Part shown: piece by piece, positions 1 to 10,200 of the stretch
How the letters are laid out: each line of letters opens with the position of its first letter
Numbering within the stretch: position 1 is the first letter of the stretch
Translations under genes and position numbers: made by a program
DNA from: Sarcophilus harrisii
Taxonomy: Eukaryota > Chordata > Mammalia > Dasyuromorphia > Dasyuridae
Direction of reading: 5' to 3'
Length of the DNA stretch: 64,000 nucleotides
NCBI RefSeq assembly: GCF_902635505.1
Contig: NC_045429.1
Span: 217,561,997 to 217,625,996, forward strand
The notes under the pieces: generated by a model
Seen by the model: the letters and a program-made list of their open reading frames with translations, nothing else
Told to the model about the DNA's origin: nothing
Database searches by the model: none

Positions 1-349
1 AAAATGCTAACTAGATTGGAGACTGGATGAATTAACAATAGACTTTAATTTCACATTATTCTATGGGTACAGGATAATTTGGGAATTTGTTATATCTGAT
101 AATAGCCATTTGGGCTTCTTCCTGACAGGAGAAGATAGTTTACATCAGTTTAAGCTATTAAAAAAAATCAAAAGAAAAAACAAATTTGCCAGACCTCATT
201 AGTAATCTTCCTTATTAGAATCTTTCTGGCATTGAATATTATTATTATTCTAACCAGAAATGTTCATTCTACCTTAATATAATGTAATTTAATGCAACAA
301 GTAATAGACATCTATCATGAGCCAAGCACTGTGTAATTCCCATATGTCC

Positions 350-715
350 TTCACAGCTGAGTTTAAGTCCCTCATCCATGAAGCTTTTCTACACCGCTCA
401 GTCCCCAGTGATTTATCATTTGATTTATCAACTTGTAGCCTTTATGATTTTTTTCTCAGATACAGAAATAAACGTTCTGATGGTATTATCTTTTGATTTC
501 ATTTTAGAAAGATATGAACCTGGCATGGTTAAATTTCTAGTGAACAGTTTATTACCTTTGGATATTTCTTTGTTATATGACTCTTTTTTAACTATGCTAC
601 CTCTCTATACATTACATGGTCAAAAAGAGAAACTAATCTTACATTAAAAAAAAGAAATTCTTCCATAACCAGTACAATTCTTGCACCCAGTAGGTGTACA
701 ACAGATATTAATTTG
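350..715 (+). mobile_element. Degenerate L2-like LINE 3' region
   Basis: The text from about 350 reads like the 3' part of L2, with a weak 'tccctcatccatgaagc' motif. It ends near 690-715 with a 'cagtaggtgt...' sequence typical of the L2 terminus. It is heavily diverged. The flanking bases 1-350 and 716-960 hold nothing I recognise. Confidence 0.4.
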
Positions 716-959
716 ATATCTAGTGCATAGAGGGGAAAATGTTATTGAATGTTATACCTTATAGTTATACCTTATTGAATGTTATACCTCCCCCATGCCT
801 AGGCCTTGTTGTTTCTACACAGACTGTCTATTGAATCTCTAAGAAGAAAAAATAGTCAGGTTAACTCCCATGAGATCCTTGTTTGATTTAAACCTTTAAA
901 ATATCTGAGAAAGTGTGGTATTTCTGGAAAATATTTGAAATTGGAGGTCTGATGTCATA

Positions 960-1140
960 ATATTTTTTGTATTTTTGTTAAGAACCAGAAGGGGTCTTAT
1001 AGATCATTTGGTCCAACTTTACATTGTACAGATGAAGAAACTAAGGTATAGAGAAATGAAGGGAGATCTTATCCCAAATTACACAGTTTATTTAGTGTTA
1101 GACTTGGAAATAAGGACCCATGTCTTAGTGATATGGCAGA
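960..1140 (-). mobile_element. MIR/CORE-SINE-like copy
   Basis: The segment shows the order typical of an inverted MIR-type SINE. A 'gtccaact' block comes first, then a 'cagatgaagaaactaagg' block, then a remnant of 'cacacag', then 'ggacccatgtctt'. Divergence is high, so the subfamily is not assignable by eye. Confidence 0.5.
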
Positions 1141-2560
1141 TATAGACACCAGATGATGGTAGGCACCAAAAGTTGGGGATCGGTCATATAAAGAATTCAC
1201 AATGGCCATTCTTTGGCAAAGGGGAAAAGGTTACAGAAAAAATGAAGGGATACTGTTAAGGGACAGGTCAGTTTTCCAAGAGTCTCCACAGCTGTGAATC
1301 ATAACATCTAAAGGAGTTTCAAGTTAGGCCTTTGCTGACACAGGTATTGCAGACCGGGAATGAGATAAATTGGAGGCAGAGGGAAGAGGAAAGCGGTCAG
1401 ACAACACAATGGCCTTTCAATCAGAGAATAGCAACTGCCTCTCAGTCTCTTTGTATCATCCTCTTACAAGAGGAGATCCATTCTGTATTGGATCTCCAGC
1501 AGCCACTGTCAGGTGGCTCCCATGTATTCCAACAGCTCCAACAACAGGATACAACAGACATCAGGAATGGCAAATATGAAAGAGTTGGGAGAGCATAGAA
1601 AGGGGTTTTAATGATGGAAAGGGCAAGTTCCTTAGTGGAACTTTCTTTTACCAGGAGAAAAGGAAACATTCCATGATGTTGGAACATACCCTTAGCTGGC
1701 AGCCTAAATCTTGAAAGGGATTTAGTACCCCAAAGAGCTAGCTTATAAGGAGAAGTTGGGTCTGGAGAGACACCACAAGGCATTAGGTGGGATTAGGAGA
1801 TACCACATGGCATGGGGGGAAAGTAAAGAGAAAGACACCACCAGGCAGACTGACCCAAAGGAAGGCAGTATTGTTGAGGTTAGGAAAGGGATCCCAAAAG
1901 TTTGGGGTCACAGATTGGTGTTGCAAGGTGCCTCAAAAAGAATTTGCAGACTTGAACCCATTTCCTAGTCAAGGGGCAAACTTTATTGTAATTGTAATGC
2001 CATTACAAGCAGGCTTTCTATCTACTAGTTGAGTAGATCCAGCTTTTTATCATTGACATGCTAATTCTATGGCCCAGAGGAGTGGTCTCTGGAATTTGAC
2101 TATCACTGACCAACATAATCTATTTGACAGTCAGCAATGAACTGAGGAATTGTTTACTCACTGTTGTCTCAGGAGTTTGATCTGTGGGACTATCCTGAGA
2201 CCAGAAGCTATCTAGAAGTGGTCTATTTAGAATCAGGCAGCTTGGGTGTGGGAGTTTCCTGAGTCAGACTCCAAAGCCAGAAGATTTAGGATTACTGACA
2301 TAATAGAACCCCTCCCTCTTCTCTCCCTCTTTCCCTCCCCCTCACCCCCTCCTGGCCAAACATCAGGGGACTACAAAATTATATCACTATGGCATGGTCA
2401 TAAGTAGATATCATAGGAAAAATTTAACCTCAGGGATATGACTGAGATTTCTGATAGGATGACCTCCCCAGAGGGTGGGACCACGGAGCTAAACTAATTT
2501 CTATCAGTGCCTTCCCTTAGTTTGTCTCAGGGATCAATGTTCCAATTTTTTCTGCCTAAT
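1140..2560 (-). mobile_element. Probable endogenous retrovirus/LTR fossil
   Basis: The stretch is unlike the LINE and SINE material around it. Read on the minus strand it carries an AATAAAGTTTGCCCC-type polyadenylation block near 1,975-1,990, which is typical of a retroviral R region. No coding domain can be recognised. It is an old, broken fossil and its ends are uncertain. I cannot name the family or confirm flanking duplications. Confidence 0.3.
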
Positions 2561-2589
2561 ACACCCACCATTCAGGATCTTATCATTGG

Positions 2590-2705
2590 GATCATGGATA
2601 TAAAGTTAGAGACAATTTTTGAAGTCACTGAGTTCAGCCCCTTCATTTGCAGATGCTGATGACCATACTAGTGTCAAAACAGAATCTGAACCCAGTGAAC
2701 ATAGT
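2590..2705 (-). mobile_element. MIR-like SINE fragment
   Basis: A short, diverged match to the part of inverted MIR-type SINEs around 'gagttcagccccttcatttgc'. It is low in confidence because only the half nearest the left edge is preserved. Confidence 0.3.
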
Positions 2706-2984
2706 GAAATGTTACTTGTATAATGGGTTTAGGGCCAAACATTCATTTAGTTCACATTTATAGGATTTCTATAGTGGAAGGCAGTACAACAACTCCATCT
2801 CAGCATCTATCTCCCTCTCTAAATGCAGAGAACATCATAAACATTGGTTAGAAGGGGAAAGGGAGAAGAGTAATAGCTATGCCTTATGTTCCTCTTGGAC
2901 ATTTGGGAACTTTGGGGACAGTGGGGTCCCCAAAGGTAGTATAATGGGAAGATGGGGATCTCTTCAGTATGACCCCATTCTCTA

Positions 2985-3235
2985 GACTAATGAATTACAG
3001 AAATGGGAAGGCACTTCAAAGGCAACTAAGTCTAGCTTCTGCCTGAAAAAGAATCCTCTCTATAACAATCCCAGACAAGTGAATATTGAGCCTCTAATTG
3101 AAGGCTGTTAGTGGAAGAAAGCCAGTCTTTGGATGCAGTGCACTCCGCTTTTGGTTAGCTATAATTGTTAGTCTTTCCTCTAACATCCTCTATATTTGCC
3201 TTAGTTCTGAATTCTTTCAAGATTCAGCTCCTATG
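2985..3235 (-). mobile_element. L3/CR1-type LINE fragment
   Basis: It begins 'gaattacagaaatgggaagg', the diverged inverted terminus of L3/CR1. It continues through a 'cacttttggttagctataattgttag' type block that L3 copies share. A second, longer copy of the same family lies at 22,630-23,400. Confidence 0.5.
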
Positions 3236-3239
3236 AGAA

Positions 3240-3372
3240 CTATTGAGGAAGGATAGTGAATAGAGCCAAAAGAGTGAATAGAGATCTGGAATCAGGAAGA
3301 CCAAAGTTCAAATTTGGTTCTAAATAATTCCTAGCTGTGTGACTCTGGAGAAATCATTTAACCTTTGCCTCA
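3240..3372 (+). mobile_element. tRNA-derived/MIR-type SINE, interrupted by L1
   Basis: The motif order 'ggaatcaggaagacc...gttcaaat...agctgtgtgac...cctcaat' is that of a plus-strand marsupial SINE. A young L1 fragment is inserted at its 3' edge. Confidence 0.55.
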
Positions 3373-3384
3373 ATATATCTAGTT

Positions 3385-3389
<5 letters not shown>

Positions 3390-3415
<26 letters not shown>

Positions 3416-3566
3416 TTTAATAGCCTTTAATTTACAGGATATATACATGGGTAACTTTACAGCATTAACAATTGCCAAACCTCTTGTTCCAATTTTTCAC
3501 CTCTTACCCCCCCCACCCCCTCCCCTAAATGGCAGGATGACCAGTAGATGTTAAATATATTAAAAT
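3390..3566 (-). mobile_element. Young L1, 5'-truncated, 17-bp TSD
   Basis: This is the inverted 3' end of the young marsupial L1 subfamily, with a TTTA-repeat tail, the 'agcctttaatttacagg' block and the C-rich tract. Perfect 17-bp target-site duplications (atatatctagttattta) lie at 3,373-3,389 and 3,567-3,583. Only the last about 180 bases of the element were inserted, so it has no coding sequence. Confidence 0.88.
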
Positions 3567-3594
3567 ATATATCTAGTTATTTATATCATTTTAC

Positions 3595-4078
3595 CTCTCC
3601 CCTCTTAAAATATATGCTTCTTTTTAAAAAATGATTTTAAAATAATTTTCCCAGTTCCATGTTTAAACAAATTTTTAAACATGTTCTTAAAATTTTGAGT
3701 TCCACATTCTCTCTTCCTCCCTCCTCCATTGAGAAGGCACGTATGAAGTTTTGCAAAACGTTTCCACAAGTCATGTTGTAAAAGAAAACATATCTTCCTT
3801 TTCTCCTCAGGGGGGAAAAAAAACTTCAAGAAAAATAAATTTTTTAAAAAGTATGCTTTAATCTGTATGCAGACAATCAGTTTTTCTCTGGTCATGAATA
3901 GCATTTTTCATCATAAATCCTTCAGTGAGTTGTCCTGGATCACTATATTGTTGAGAATATCAAAGTCATTCACAGCTGATCATCCCACATTAATATTACT
4001 TTGTATATAGTATATTTGAATTTGCGTGAGCTCATGGATAATTTCCCAGTTTTTCTGAAAGCATTCTTGCTCATCAGA
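3595..4078 (-). mobile_element. Older L1 3' UTR fragment
   Basis: The inverted 3' UTR of an older L1 subfamily can be followed through recognisable blocks. These include 'ttttgagttcca', 'gagaaggca', 'gcaaaacgtttcca', a 'cattcacagctgatcatc' block and 'tttttctgaaagcattct'. It differs from the young L1 inserted just upstream. Confidence 0.65.
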
Positions 4079-4480
4079 ATGTATACTTCTTGAGGGTAGG
4101 AACTTTTTTTTTTTAATCATTAGCTCTTAGTACAATGTTTATGTCACATATCTTTTTCTTTTCTTTTCTTTTTCTTTAGACTAGGTATCTCCATATTTCG
4201 TAAGCTGGAAGTAGAGAAGTCACTTAAAAGCTCAATTGCATTGCTTATTGGCAGAGAAGTTTTGATTAACTCCATTTTTGACATGGACTGGCTCTCTCAT
4301 TCTTAGCAAGTTTCTCCTTGCCCTGCAATCCTCATTGGTGTCAGATTTGAACAACCTAACCCTACTAAAGCTCAGAATTCTGGAGCTCAAGTGACCTGCC
4401 AGCTTTAGCCCACTTAGTAGGTGCAATTTGAAGGCAATGATACTAGTCCCTAAGTGCTTAACAAATACTGCTAATTGATT
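4078..4480 (+). mobile_element. L2-like 3'-end fragments, degenerate
   Basis: 'gaatgtatacttcttgaggg' at the left and 'aagtgcttaacaaatactgc' followed by 'tgattgg' at the right resemble the two ends of the L2 3' UTR. The middle (4,150-4,400) contains a CTTTT-rich run and sequence I do not recognise. Confidence 0.35.
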
Positions 4481-4525
4481 GGCCAGTGGTCACAATGGCT
4501 ATAATCCTCAAAGATGGGATATGAT

Positions 4526-4650
4526 ATATTGGATTACTTGCCGTTCTGGGGAGAGGGGAAAATTTGGAACATAAGGTTTTGCAAGGGTGAATGCTGAAAA
4601 CTATCTTTGCATATATTTTGAAAATAAAAAGCTTTTATTAAAAAAAAATG
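4526..4650 (+). mobile_element. L1 3' terminus, plus strand
   Basis: The last about 120 bases of an L1 are present: a 'ggggagaggggaaaatttgg' block, 'tttgcaagggtgaatgctga', then 'aataaaaagcttttatt' and a short A tail. Related ends occur inverted at 14,612 and 21,044. Confidence 0.75.
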
Positions 4651-4680
4651 GGATGTATACCCAGCCTCATTGACTTTACT

Positions 4681-4715
4681 ACTAGTGCACTAGTGCTATG
4701 GTATTGTACCATAGC
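4681..4715. repeat. Two adjacent perfect inverted repeats
   Basis: Bases 4,681-4,694 (actagtgcactagt) form a perfect 14-bp palindrome. Immediately after, 4,695-4,703 and 4,707-4,715 are perfect 9-bp inverted arms around a 3-base loop. No function is evident. Confidence 0.7.
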
Positions 4716-4761
4716 AGCTATGGAGCAGCTAAGAGACAGATTTCTCTTACCAGCACTCTAT

Positions 4762-4958
4762 GGTGGCCTGGAGTCAGGAGGACCTGAATTCAAATTCAAT
4801 CTCCAACACATAACTGTGTGACCCTGTGCAAATCATTGAACCCTGTTTGCCTCAATTTCCTCATCTGTAAAATGAAGTGGAGAAGGAAATGGCAAACCAC
4901 TACACAATCTTTGCCAAGAAAATCCCAAATGGAGTCAGGAAAGCATTAGACATGATAG
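4762..4958 (+). mobile_element. Marsupial SINE with RTE-like tail
   Basis: A plus-strand SINE runs 'ggagtcaggaggacctgaat', 'ctgtgtgaccctg', 'cctcatctgtaaaatgaag', 'ggagaaggaaatggcaaacc' and 'tttgccaagaaaatccca'. The last two blocks are the tail resembling RTE/BovB 3' ends, so this copy was probably mobilised by an RTE element. Confidence 0.75.
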
Positions 4959-4959
4959 C

Positions 4960-5330
4960 TATAATAGAATATTATAGTTTCCTGTGATAAATGAAAGTAA
5001 GAATTCAGAGAAATATTTCCAGAAGATTTATATGAACTTGGATGCAGTGATGTAAGAAGCATAAAAGCAAAAACAAAACAACTTATATATATATATATAT
5101 AAATATATATATGTAAAATATATATATACTTAATTTTTAATTTAAGCATAAAAGCAAAAACAAAACAACAACTTATATATATGTAATATATATAAATATA
5201 TGCTTAATTAATAAAGTAATATATATAAATATATATAAAATATATACATGACTACAACAATGTAAAAAGGACAGCAAAATGAAATTCAACTTTATGTAAT
5301 TATAATAGATCAGGTAAGAATAGAAAAAAA
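4960..5330 (+). mobile_element. Degenerate L1 ORF2-end fragment with TA expansion
   Basis: Sequence from 'atagaatattatag' through 'gatttatatgaactt' follows the order of the L1 ORF2 C-terminal coding region in plus orientation. Expanded TA repeats and a local duplication of a 'cataaaagcaaaaacaaaac' block (about 5,060 and 5,145) break it. Confidence 0.4.
5084..5250. repeat. AT-rich (TA)n low-complexity tract
   Basis: Alternating TA and TATAAA runs cover most of the interval. They lie inside the degenerate L1 fragment. Confidence 0.85.
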
Positions 5331-5544
5331 ATCTTTCATTAAAAGATAGGAGATTGTATAGAACATTACATATGATAGAATTAGACATTTTCCATGTGTA
5401 TTGGTTTTGTTAACCTTTTTTTTAAAAATTTCCTCACAAGGGAAGACTTGCTAGAATTGGGTGGAAAAGGAAGGAGAGAAGGTATTTTTGTAAATGGATG
5501 GGATGTAAAGGGCATCATTAAAGTTTTAATAATAATAATGATAG

Positions 5545-5840
5545 CTAAAGTTTATATAATGCTTATTATGTACCAGATACTATGCTAAGCACTTTACAAA
5601 TATCTCATTTGAATCCTTACAACAACCCTGAGGAGTGCCATTATTATACCCATTTTGTTCTTTGTGATTTCATTTAGGGTTTTCTTTGCAAAAATACTGG
5701 AATTTTTTGATACAAGAGGCAAACACAGGTTAAATGACCAGGATCCCATAGCTAGAAAGTGTCTGAAGACAGATTTGAACTCATCAAGATGATTCTTCCC
5801 AACTCTATGTCCAGCACTCTATTCATCTAGCTGCCTCTAT
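5545..5840 (-). mobile_element. Composite inverted CORE-SINE/RTE-tailed SINE
   Basis: The left half (5,545-5,655) matches inverted MIR/Ther-1 SINEs ('atgtaccagatactatgct', 'ctcatttgaatcc', 'acaacaaccctgagg'). The right half switches to the inverted RTE-tailed marsupial SINE ('gggttttctttgcaaa', then 'ttgaactcat...cagcactctattcatctagctgcc'). It is either two overlapping insertions or a recombinant. Confidence 0.65.
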
Positions 5841-6019
5841 TTTACTACTTAACTTCAAGAGGTCATGTCTGTGTATCACCTACATTTTTCATGTCTCTCT
5901 CTCCCAGAGTGCTAAATTTTATGATGATTTTTAGAAAGAGAAAAAAAAAAAAAGACTTGTATAACACCAAGGCATCAAAAGTCTGTCATATGAAGAACCA
6001 CACAGCTACCGTCTTCCAT

Positions 6020-6095
6020 TTCTGCACAGAAGGTATGAGGACGTATTCCAACACTTAGCGTAGTGCCTTGTATACAGTAGGTGCTTAATGTTTGG
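6020..6095 (+). mobile_element. L2-like 3' terminus
   Basis: 'tagtgccttgtatacagtaggtgcttaatg' in pieces resembles the L2 3' end. Bases 5,850-6,020 and 6,095-6,260 hold no feature I can support. Confidence 0.35.
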
Positions 6096-6261
6096 GGCTT
6101 TTTTCACTTCTCTTCTTGGGGTCAAATTTAGTCATATTTGTCAGCATTCAGTTTTCATTGATTTTTCTTTGTTCCTTTTTTCTTTCCTATCTATCTAGTA
6201 GTTACCATTTAATCTCTCTGGCTTCGGTTCGCTCATCTGTGAAACAAAAAGCGTTAGCTTC

Positions 6262-6420
6262 CAGTAAGGGTTTTTAATGCGGTTTCAGGGGCCAAAAAAA
6301 AGGTCATCTTTATTTCGATATATTGGTTTCCCTTATAATTCCATGTATTTTATTTTACGCGTTGGAGGAGGGGTCCGTAGACCTCCCCGAAGTGCCAAAA
6401 GGGTCCTGGACACATGAAAA
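6262..6420 (+). mobile_element. hAT-like non-autonomous DNA transposon fossil
   Basis: The blocks 'atatattggtttcccttata', 'ccatgtattttattttacgc' and 'ggggtccgtagacc' followed by 'gtgccaaaagggtcctgg' match a widespread non-autonomous element of therian genomes that I recall as hAT-derived. A related piece is at 21,865-22,085. It lies about 150 bases upstream of the UBE2J1 CpG island. Confidence 0.45.
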
Positions 6421-6439
6421 GAGGAAGATTTGACGATCT

Positions 6440-6565
6440 CTGAATTCTAAGTCTTATGGTTCCGTGCCTCAGCTCCGTTCTTTGGCATTACTACGTTACC
6501 TTGGGCAAGTCATTTCCCCTTCTCCGGACCTCAGTTCCCGGCCTTGTAACAGGAGTGAGTAGCGG
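6440..6565 (+). mobile_element. MIR-type SINE fragment abutting the CpG island
   Basis: 'ttaccttgggcaagtcattt' followed by 'cttctccggacctcagttcc' is the conserved MIR right half. It is CpG-rich compared with other copies, as expected where germline methylation is low. Confidence 0.5.
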
Positions 6566-6664
6566 GGGGGGGCGCTCACGGGGACGTTAGTCTTGGACTT
6601 CCCGGGATAGCGGACATACGGAGGTTCCCTCTGGTCCGGATCCAGGGCGGGAGGCGGCCCCGAA

Positions 6665-6714
6665 GACGTGACCACGCCTGGCCCGCGGCCTGCCACGAAG
6701 TGACTGCCACGTCA
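6665..6714 (-). promoter_or_regulatory. UBE2J1: UPR-element cluster (perfect TGACGTGG on minus strand)
   Basis: CCACGTCA at 6,707-6,714 is the reverse complement of TGACGTGG, the UPRE core bound by XBP1s and ATF6. Two more CCACG motifs (6,672-6,676 and 6,693-6,697) and a GACGTGA at 6,665-6,671 lie within 50 bases. No CCAAT box at the ERSE spacing is seen. UBE2J1 is an ERAD enzyme, so UPR control is plausible, but binding is inferred. Confidence 0.5.
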
Positions 6715-6783
6715 GGACAACTTCACAAACCGTGTGCGGGGTAGGGGGCGCGACACCTGGTCTTGCCCAGGGGGCTGCGCGGG

Positions 6784-6806
6784 CGGGCGGCGGCGGCGGC
6801 GGCGGG
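6784..6806. repeat. (CGG)n short repeat in promoter
   Basis: Six or so uninterrupted GGC units follow 'cgggcgggc'. It is a G-rich run capable of quadruplex formation. Confidence 0.8.
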
Positions 6807-6883
6807 AGGACGGAAGCCCTGGCGCGGCCCCTCCCCCGGCTCTCCAGCCCAGCGACGGCCCCCGCGGGCCCGGCCTCCTGCCC

Positions 6884-6902
6884 GGGGCGGGGCGGGGCGG
6901 GG
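6884..6902 (+). promoter_or_regulatory. UBE2J1: Triple GC box (SP/KLF sites)
   Basis: Three overlapping GGGGCGGGG motifs are in direct tandem, a strong consensus for SP1/KLF factors. They lie about 360-375 bases upstream of the start codon, in the core promoter of a TATA-less CpG-island gene. Confidence 0.75.
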
Positions 6903-6990
6903 CTGGGAGGCAGGGCTAAACTCTAGCCGGGCGGGCCCGGCGGAGGCAGAGAGGCGGAGCCCGAGGAGGCGGCTGCCGCGGAAGCGCGCG

Positions 6991-7042
6991 GAAGGAGGCG
7001 GAGGCGGAGGCGGAGGCGGAGGCGGCGGCGGCGCGGGAGGCG
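6991..7042. repeat. UBE2J1: (GGAGGC)n / (GGC)n repeat in 5' UTR
   Basis: About five GGAGGC hexamers are followed by GGC units and a further GGGAGGCGG. It probably lies in the transcribed leader or at the transcription start. Its spaced GG runs could form two-tetrad RNA quadruplexes. Length is likely to vary between individuals. Confidence 0.75.
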
Positions 7043-7259
7043 GAGCGCAGGAGAGGAGGCGGAGCCATAGCCTTCGCCGCCGTCTCCGCCGCCGCCGCTG
7101 CGTATCCCTGGCGCTCGCTCGGGCCGCCGGGGGCGGGGACTGGAGGACGCGGCTTCCTCGGCTCAGGAAGTCTCAGGGACCAGAGCCGAGCCAGCTGCTG
7201 GGTGCGGAGCCGAGGAGCAGGAAGCGGCGGCGGAGCCGGAGCGGGGCGGCAAGGCCACC

Positions 7260-7290
7260 ATGGAGACCCGCTACAACCTCAAGAGCCCAG
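7260..7290 (+). CDS. UBE2J1: UBE2J1 coding exon 1
   Basis: It encodes METRYNLKSP plus the first base of codon 11. The donor is CCAG|gtaggg. The phase-1 junction joins to exon 2 to give Ala11. It lies inside the CpG island. Confidence 0.97.
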
Positions 7291-10200
7291 GTAGGGAAGG
7301 GAGCGGCCGCCCCCTCCCATCTCCTAGCACGCATGCGCGGACGGACAGACGGACTGACGGACTGGCAGCTGGGGAGGCCTTGGGCCGCCGCCCCTTCACC
7401 TGTCACGGTCTGAGAGCCCCCTTCCCTCCTGACTTCGACATTTGGACCGGGCTGAGCGAGACCTCCCGGAGCGAGCCTGGGCCCAGGGAGCCATCCGCTT
7501 GTCCAGTGGCCGGCCCAATTCGAGCTCTTGGGAGAGAGGGCCCAGCTCCGACTTGGGCTCCTGCCCACGCCCTGCCCCCACCTTGCGACCTGGGCCTCAG
7601 CCCACTCCTCTCCCTCCCCCCATTCTTCTTCCTCCCCTTTCATTCTTCTTAAAGGGGCGGCATCCTAGAGGCAGCCGGAGATGCTCCGCCGGCTGTCCGC
7701 GCCGTCTCTTCCGGCTGCTACCCCCGGACTGGACACTTTTCCGGCAACTTCGCGGACCCGCCTTTTGGGACGGGATCGGGGGTGCTGGTGTGTCTGCGTA
7801 CCTGAAGACTAGGTGTCTGTGGGGAAGTAAAACTGAGCAGGGGTCTGTGGAAGTGTTTCTGGGGCAGACCGTCCCCTCCCCCCTCGGCACCTGGGAAATG
7901 CGGGAAGAGGCGCAAAGGGGAGCGCCCGGAGAAGTCAGAGGACCTGGGTTCAAATTTGGGCCTCTGTGACCTTCAGTAACCCCCTTAATCTCTCTGGGCC
8001 TCATTTTCCTCCGTTATAAGGACACTTGGCTAGGGGACCCCAAAAAAGTCACATTTCCCTCCCTAAAACTGTGATCCTATAAAAATGTGGGTCCTTTAGC
8101 TCGATATGACCTTGGGGGATCCATCCTTTCTGAGATTGTTTTCTCATCTAAAATGGGGGAGTTGGCCCTGGCCCCACTTCAAGTATTCTTAACCTGGAGT
8201 CACATGAGTATTTTTTGGGGGGGGGGGAAGAGTGAGACTTATGAACTTGGATAGGGAAATCAATTACATCTTGTTTCACAAACTTGTAGCTGAAATTTAG
8301 TGATTTTTCTTAATTATTTAAAAGGAGTCAGTAACAGAAAAGAGTAAGAACTCTTGTTTTTATAGTCATCTCTAAATGTCCTTGTGGTCTTAGGTTGTTA
8401 ATGAGTTAACATGGAACCTGAAAGCTTTTACCTAAAACACTTTTTGATTAATTATCATTGGCCTTACAACCCTTTCTATGAAGTGAGTGTTGTGAATATT
8501 TCAACTAGGTGAATCCTAAATTCCCTTCTGAATCTGTAGGTCATCAATATCATGCAACTTCATATATGTGTACATTTTACACATGTATATGTATGTATCT
8601 ATACCTACCTACTTATCCATCCACCTATCTGCCTGTTCTTGGAGTCAAGGATAAATTCGTCCCTGACCTGCTTTGTTCATGTCCTGACTGTGTGATCCTG
8701 TAAAAAGTCACCTAATCTCAGATATTGTAAATTGTAAAGCAGATGTCTATTTGCAGTGGGAGAGGGAATTTCCTCTTCTGGAGTTCCCTGTCTTCTGGAA
8801 AACATGGCCCCAGACTATCTACTGATTCCCATATATATATAGCCAATATTTAGGGTGGAGGGGGGAGTGGAAGATTGTTGGGACCAGTAATTTCATGGGG
8901 GTAGGGAACTTTTGATGAGGAAACACTCCATTGATAAGAATCTGTGAACAAGCACTTCTTTTTTTTTTAATTGACAAAACATATACATGGGTAATTTTTC
9001 AACATTGACCCTTGCAAAAACTTCTGTTCCAACTTTTCCCCTCCTTCCCCTCACCTAGATGGCAGGAAGTCCCATACGTGTTAAATATATTAAAGTATAT
9101 GTTAAATACAATATATGTATACATATTTATACAGTTGTCTTGCTGCACAAGAAAAATTGGATTTAGAAAGAAGGTAAAAATAACCTGGAAAGAAAAACAA
9201 AAATGCAAGCAAACAATAGCAGAAAGAGTGTAAATGCTATGTTATGGTCCACACTCATTTCCCAGTGTTCTTTCAATGGGTGTAGCTGGTTCTGTACATT
9301 TCTGATCAATTGGAACTGATTTGGATCTTCTCATTGTTGAAGAGAGCCACTTCCATCAGAATTGATCCTCATACAATATTGTTAAAGTATATAATGATCT
9401 CCTGGTTCTGCTCATTTCACTCAGCATCAGTTCATGTAAGTCTCTCTGAGCCTCTCTGTATTCATCCTGTTGGTCATTTCTTACAGAACAATAATATTCC
9501 ATAACATGCATATACCACAATTTACCCAGCTCTTCTTCAATTGATGGGCATCCATTCAATTTCCAGTTTCTAGCCACTATTCAAAAAGGGCTGCCACAAA
9601 CATTTTTGCACATATAATCCCTTTCCCTTCTTTAATTATCTCTTTGGGATATAAGCCTAGTAATAACACTTTTGGATCAAAGGATATGCACAGTTTGACA
9701 ACTTTTTGAGCATAGTTTCAAATTGCCCTCCAGAATGGTTGGATGCATTCCCAATTCCACCAACAATACATCAGTGTCCCAGTTTCCCCACATCCCTTCC
9801 AACATTCGTCACTGTCTTTTCCTGTTGTCTTAGCCAATCTGAGAAATGTGTAGTGGTACCTCAGAGTTGTCTTAATTTGCATTTCTCTGATTAATAATGA
9901 TTTGGAGCATCTTTTCATATGGCTAGAAAAAGTTTCAATTTCATCATCTGAAAATTCTCTGTTCATATCCTTTGACCATTTAACAATTGGAGAATAGCTG
10001 AATAAGCACTTATTAAATGTCTATTCTGTATGCCAGGTACTGGGAGAACAAGACCAAGATAAACAAGGAAGTTGACATTTTATTAGCATAGCACACGTAA
10101 TAATTATTCACATATGGTGCTTTGAGGTTTTCAAAGTATTTTATTTATACATTATCATTTAATCCTCATATTTACTCTTGTTAGGTAGGTGTGATCATTA

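Larger units (their letters stand above)
6570..7780 (+). promoter_or_regulatory. UBE2J1: CpG-island promoter of UBE2J1
   Basis: GC content and CpG density rise sharply at about 6,570 and fall off after about 7,780. The island contains GC boxes, CGG and GGAGGC repeats, exon 1 and the start of intron 1. No TATA box is evident, so transcription probably starts at dispersed sites, roughly 6,900-7,100. The exact start cannot be read from sequence. There is no ATG between about 6,930 and the UBE2J1 start codon, so no upstream ORF with an ATG is expected in a 5' UTR of that length. Confidence 0.85.

Noticed and set aside
1332-2032. Several overlapping open frames of 60-110 codons
   Set aside because: They lie in the probable LTR fossil, overlap on both strands and show no recognisable domain.
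1-6560. RRAGD 3' UTR, expected upstream by human gene order
   Set aside because: No sequence here could be matched to RRAGD by eye, and the interval is mostly repeats. It was therefore left as intergenic.
6763-7413. A 216-codon open frame in the CpG island
   Set aside because: It starts at a non-ATG codon, is made of Arg/Gly/Ala from GC-rich repeats, and overlaps the UBE2J1 leader and exon 1 in another frame. Long stop-free frames are expected in such GC-rich DNA.
7442-8004. Open frames on both strands of the start of intron 1
   Set aside because: They result from high GC content. They have no recognisable domain and run into a MIR copy.
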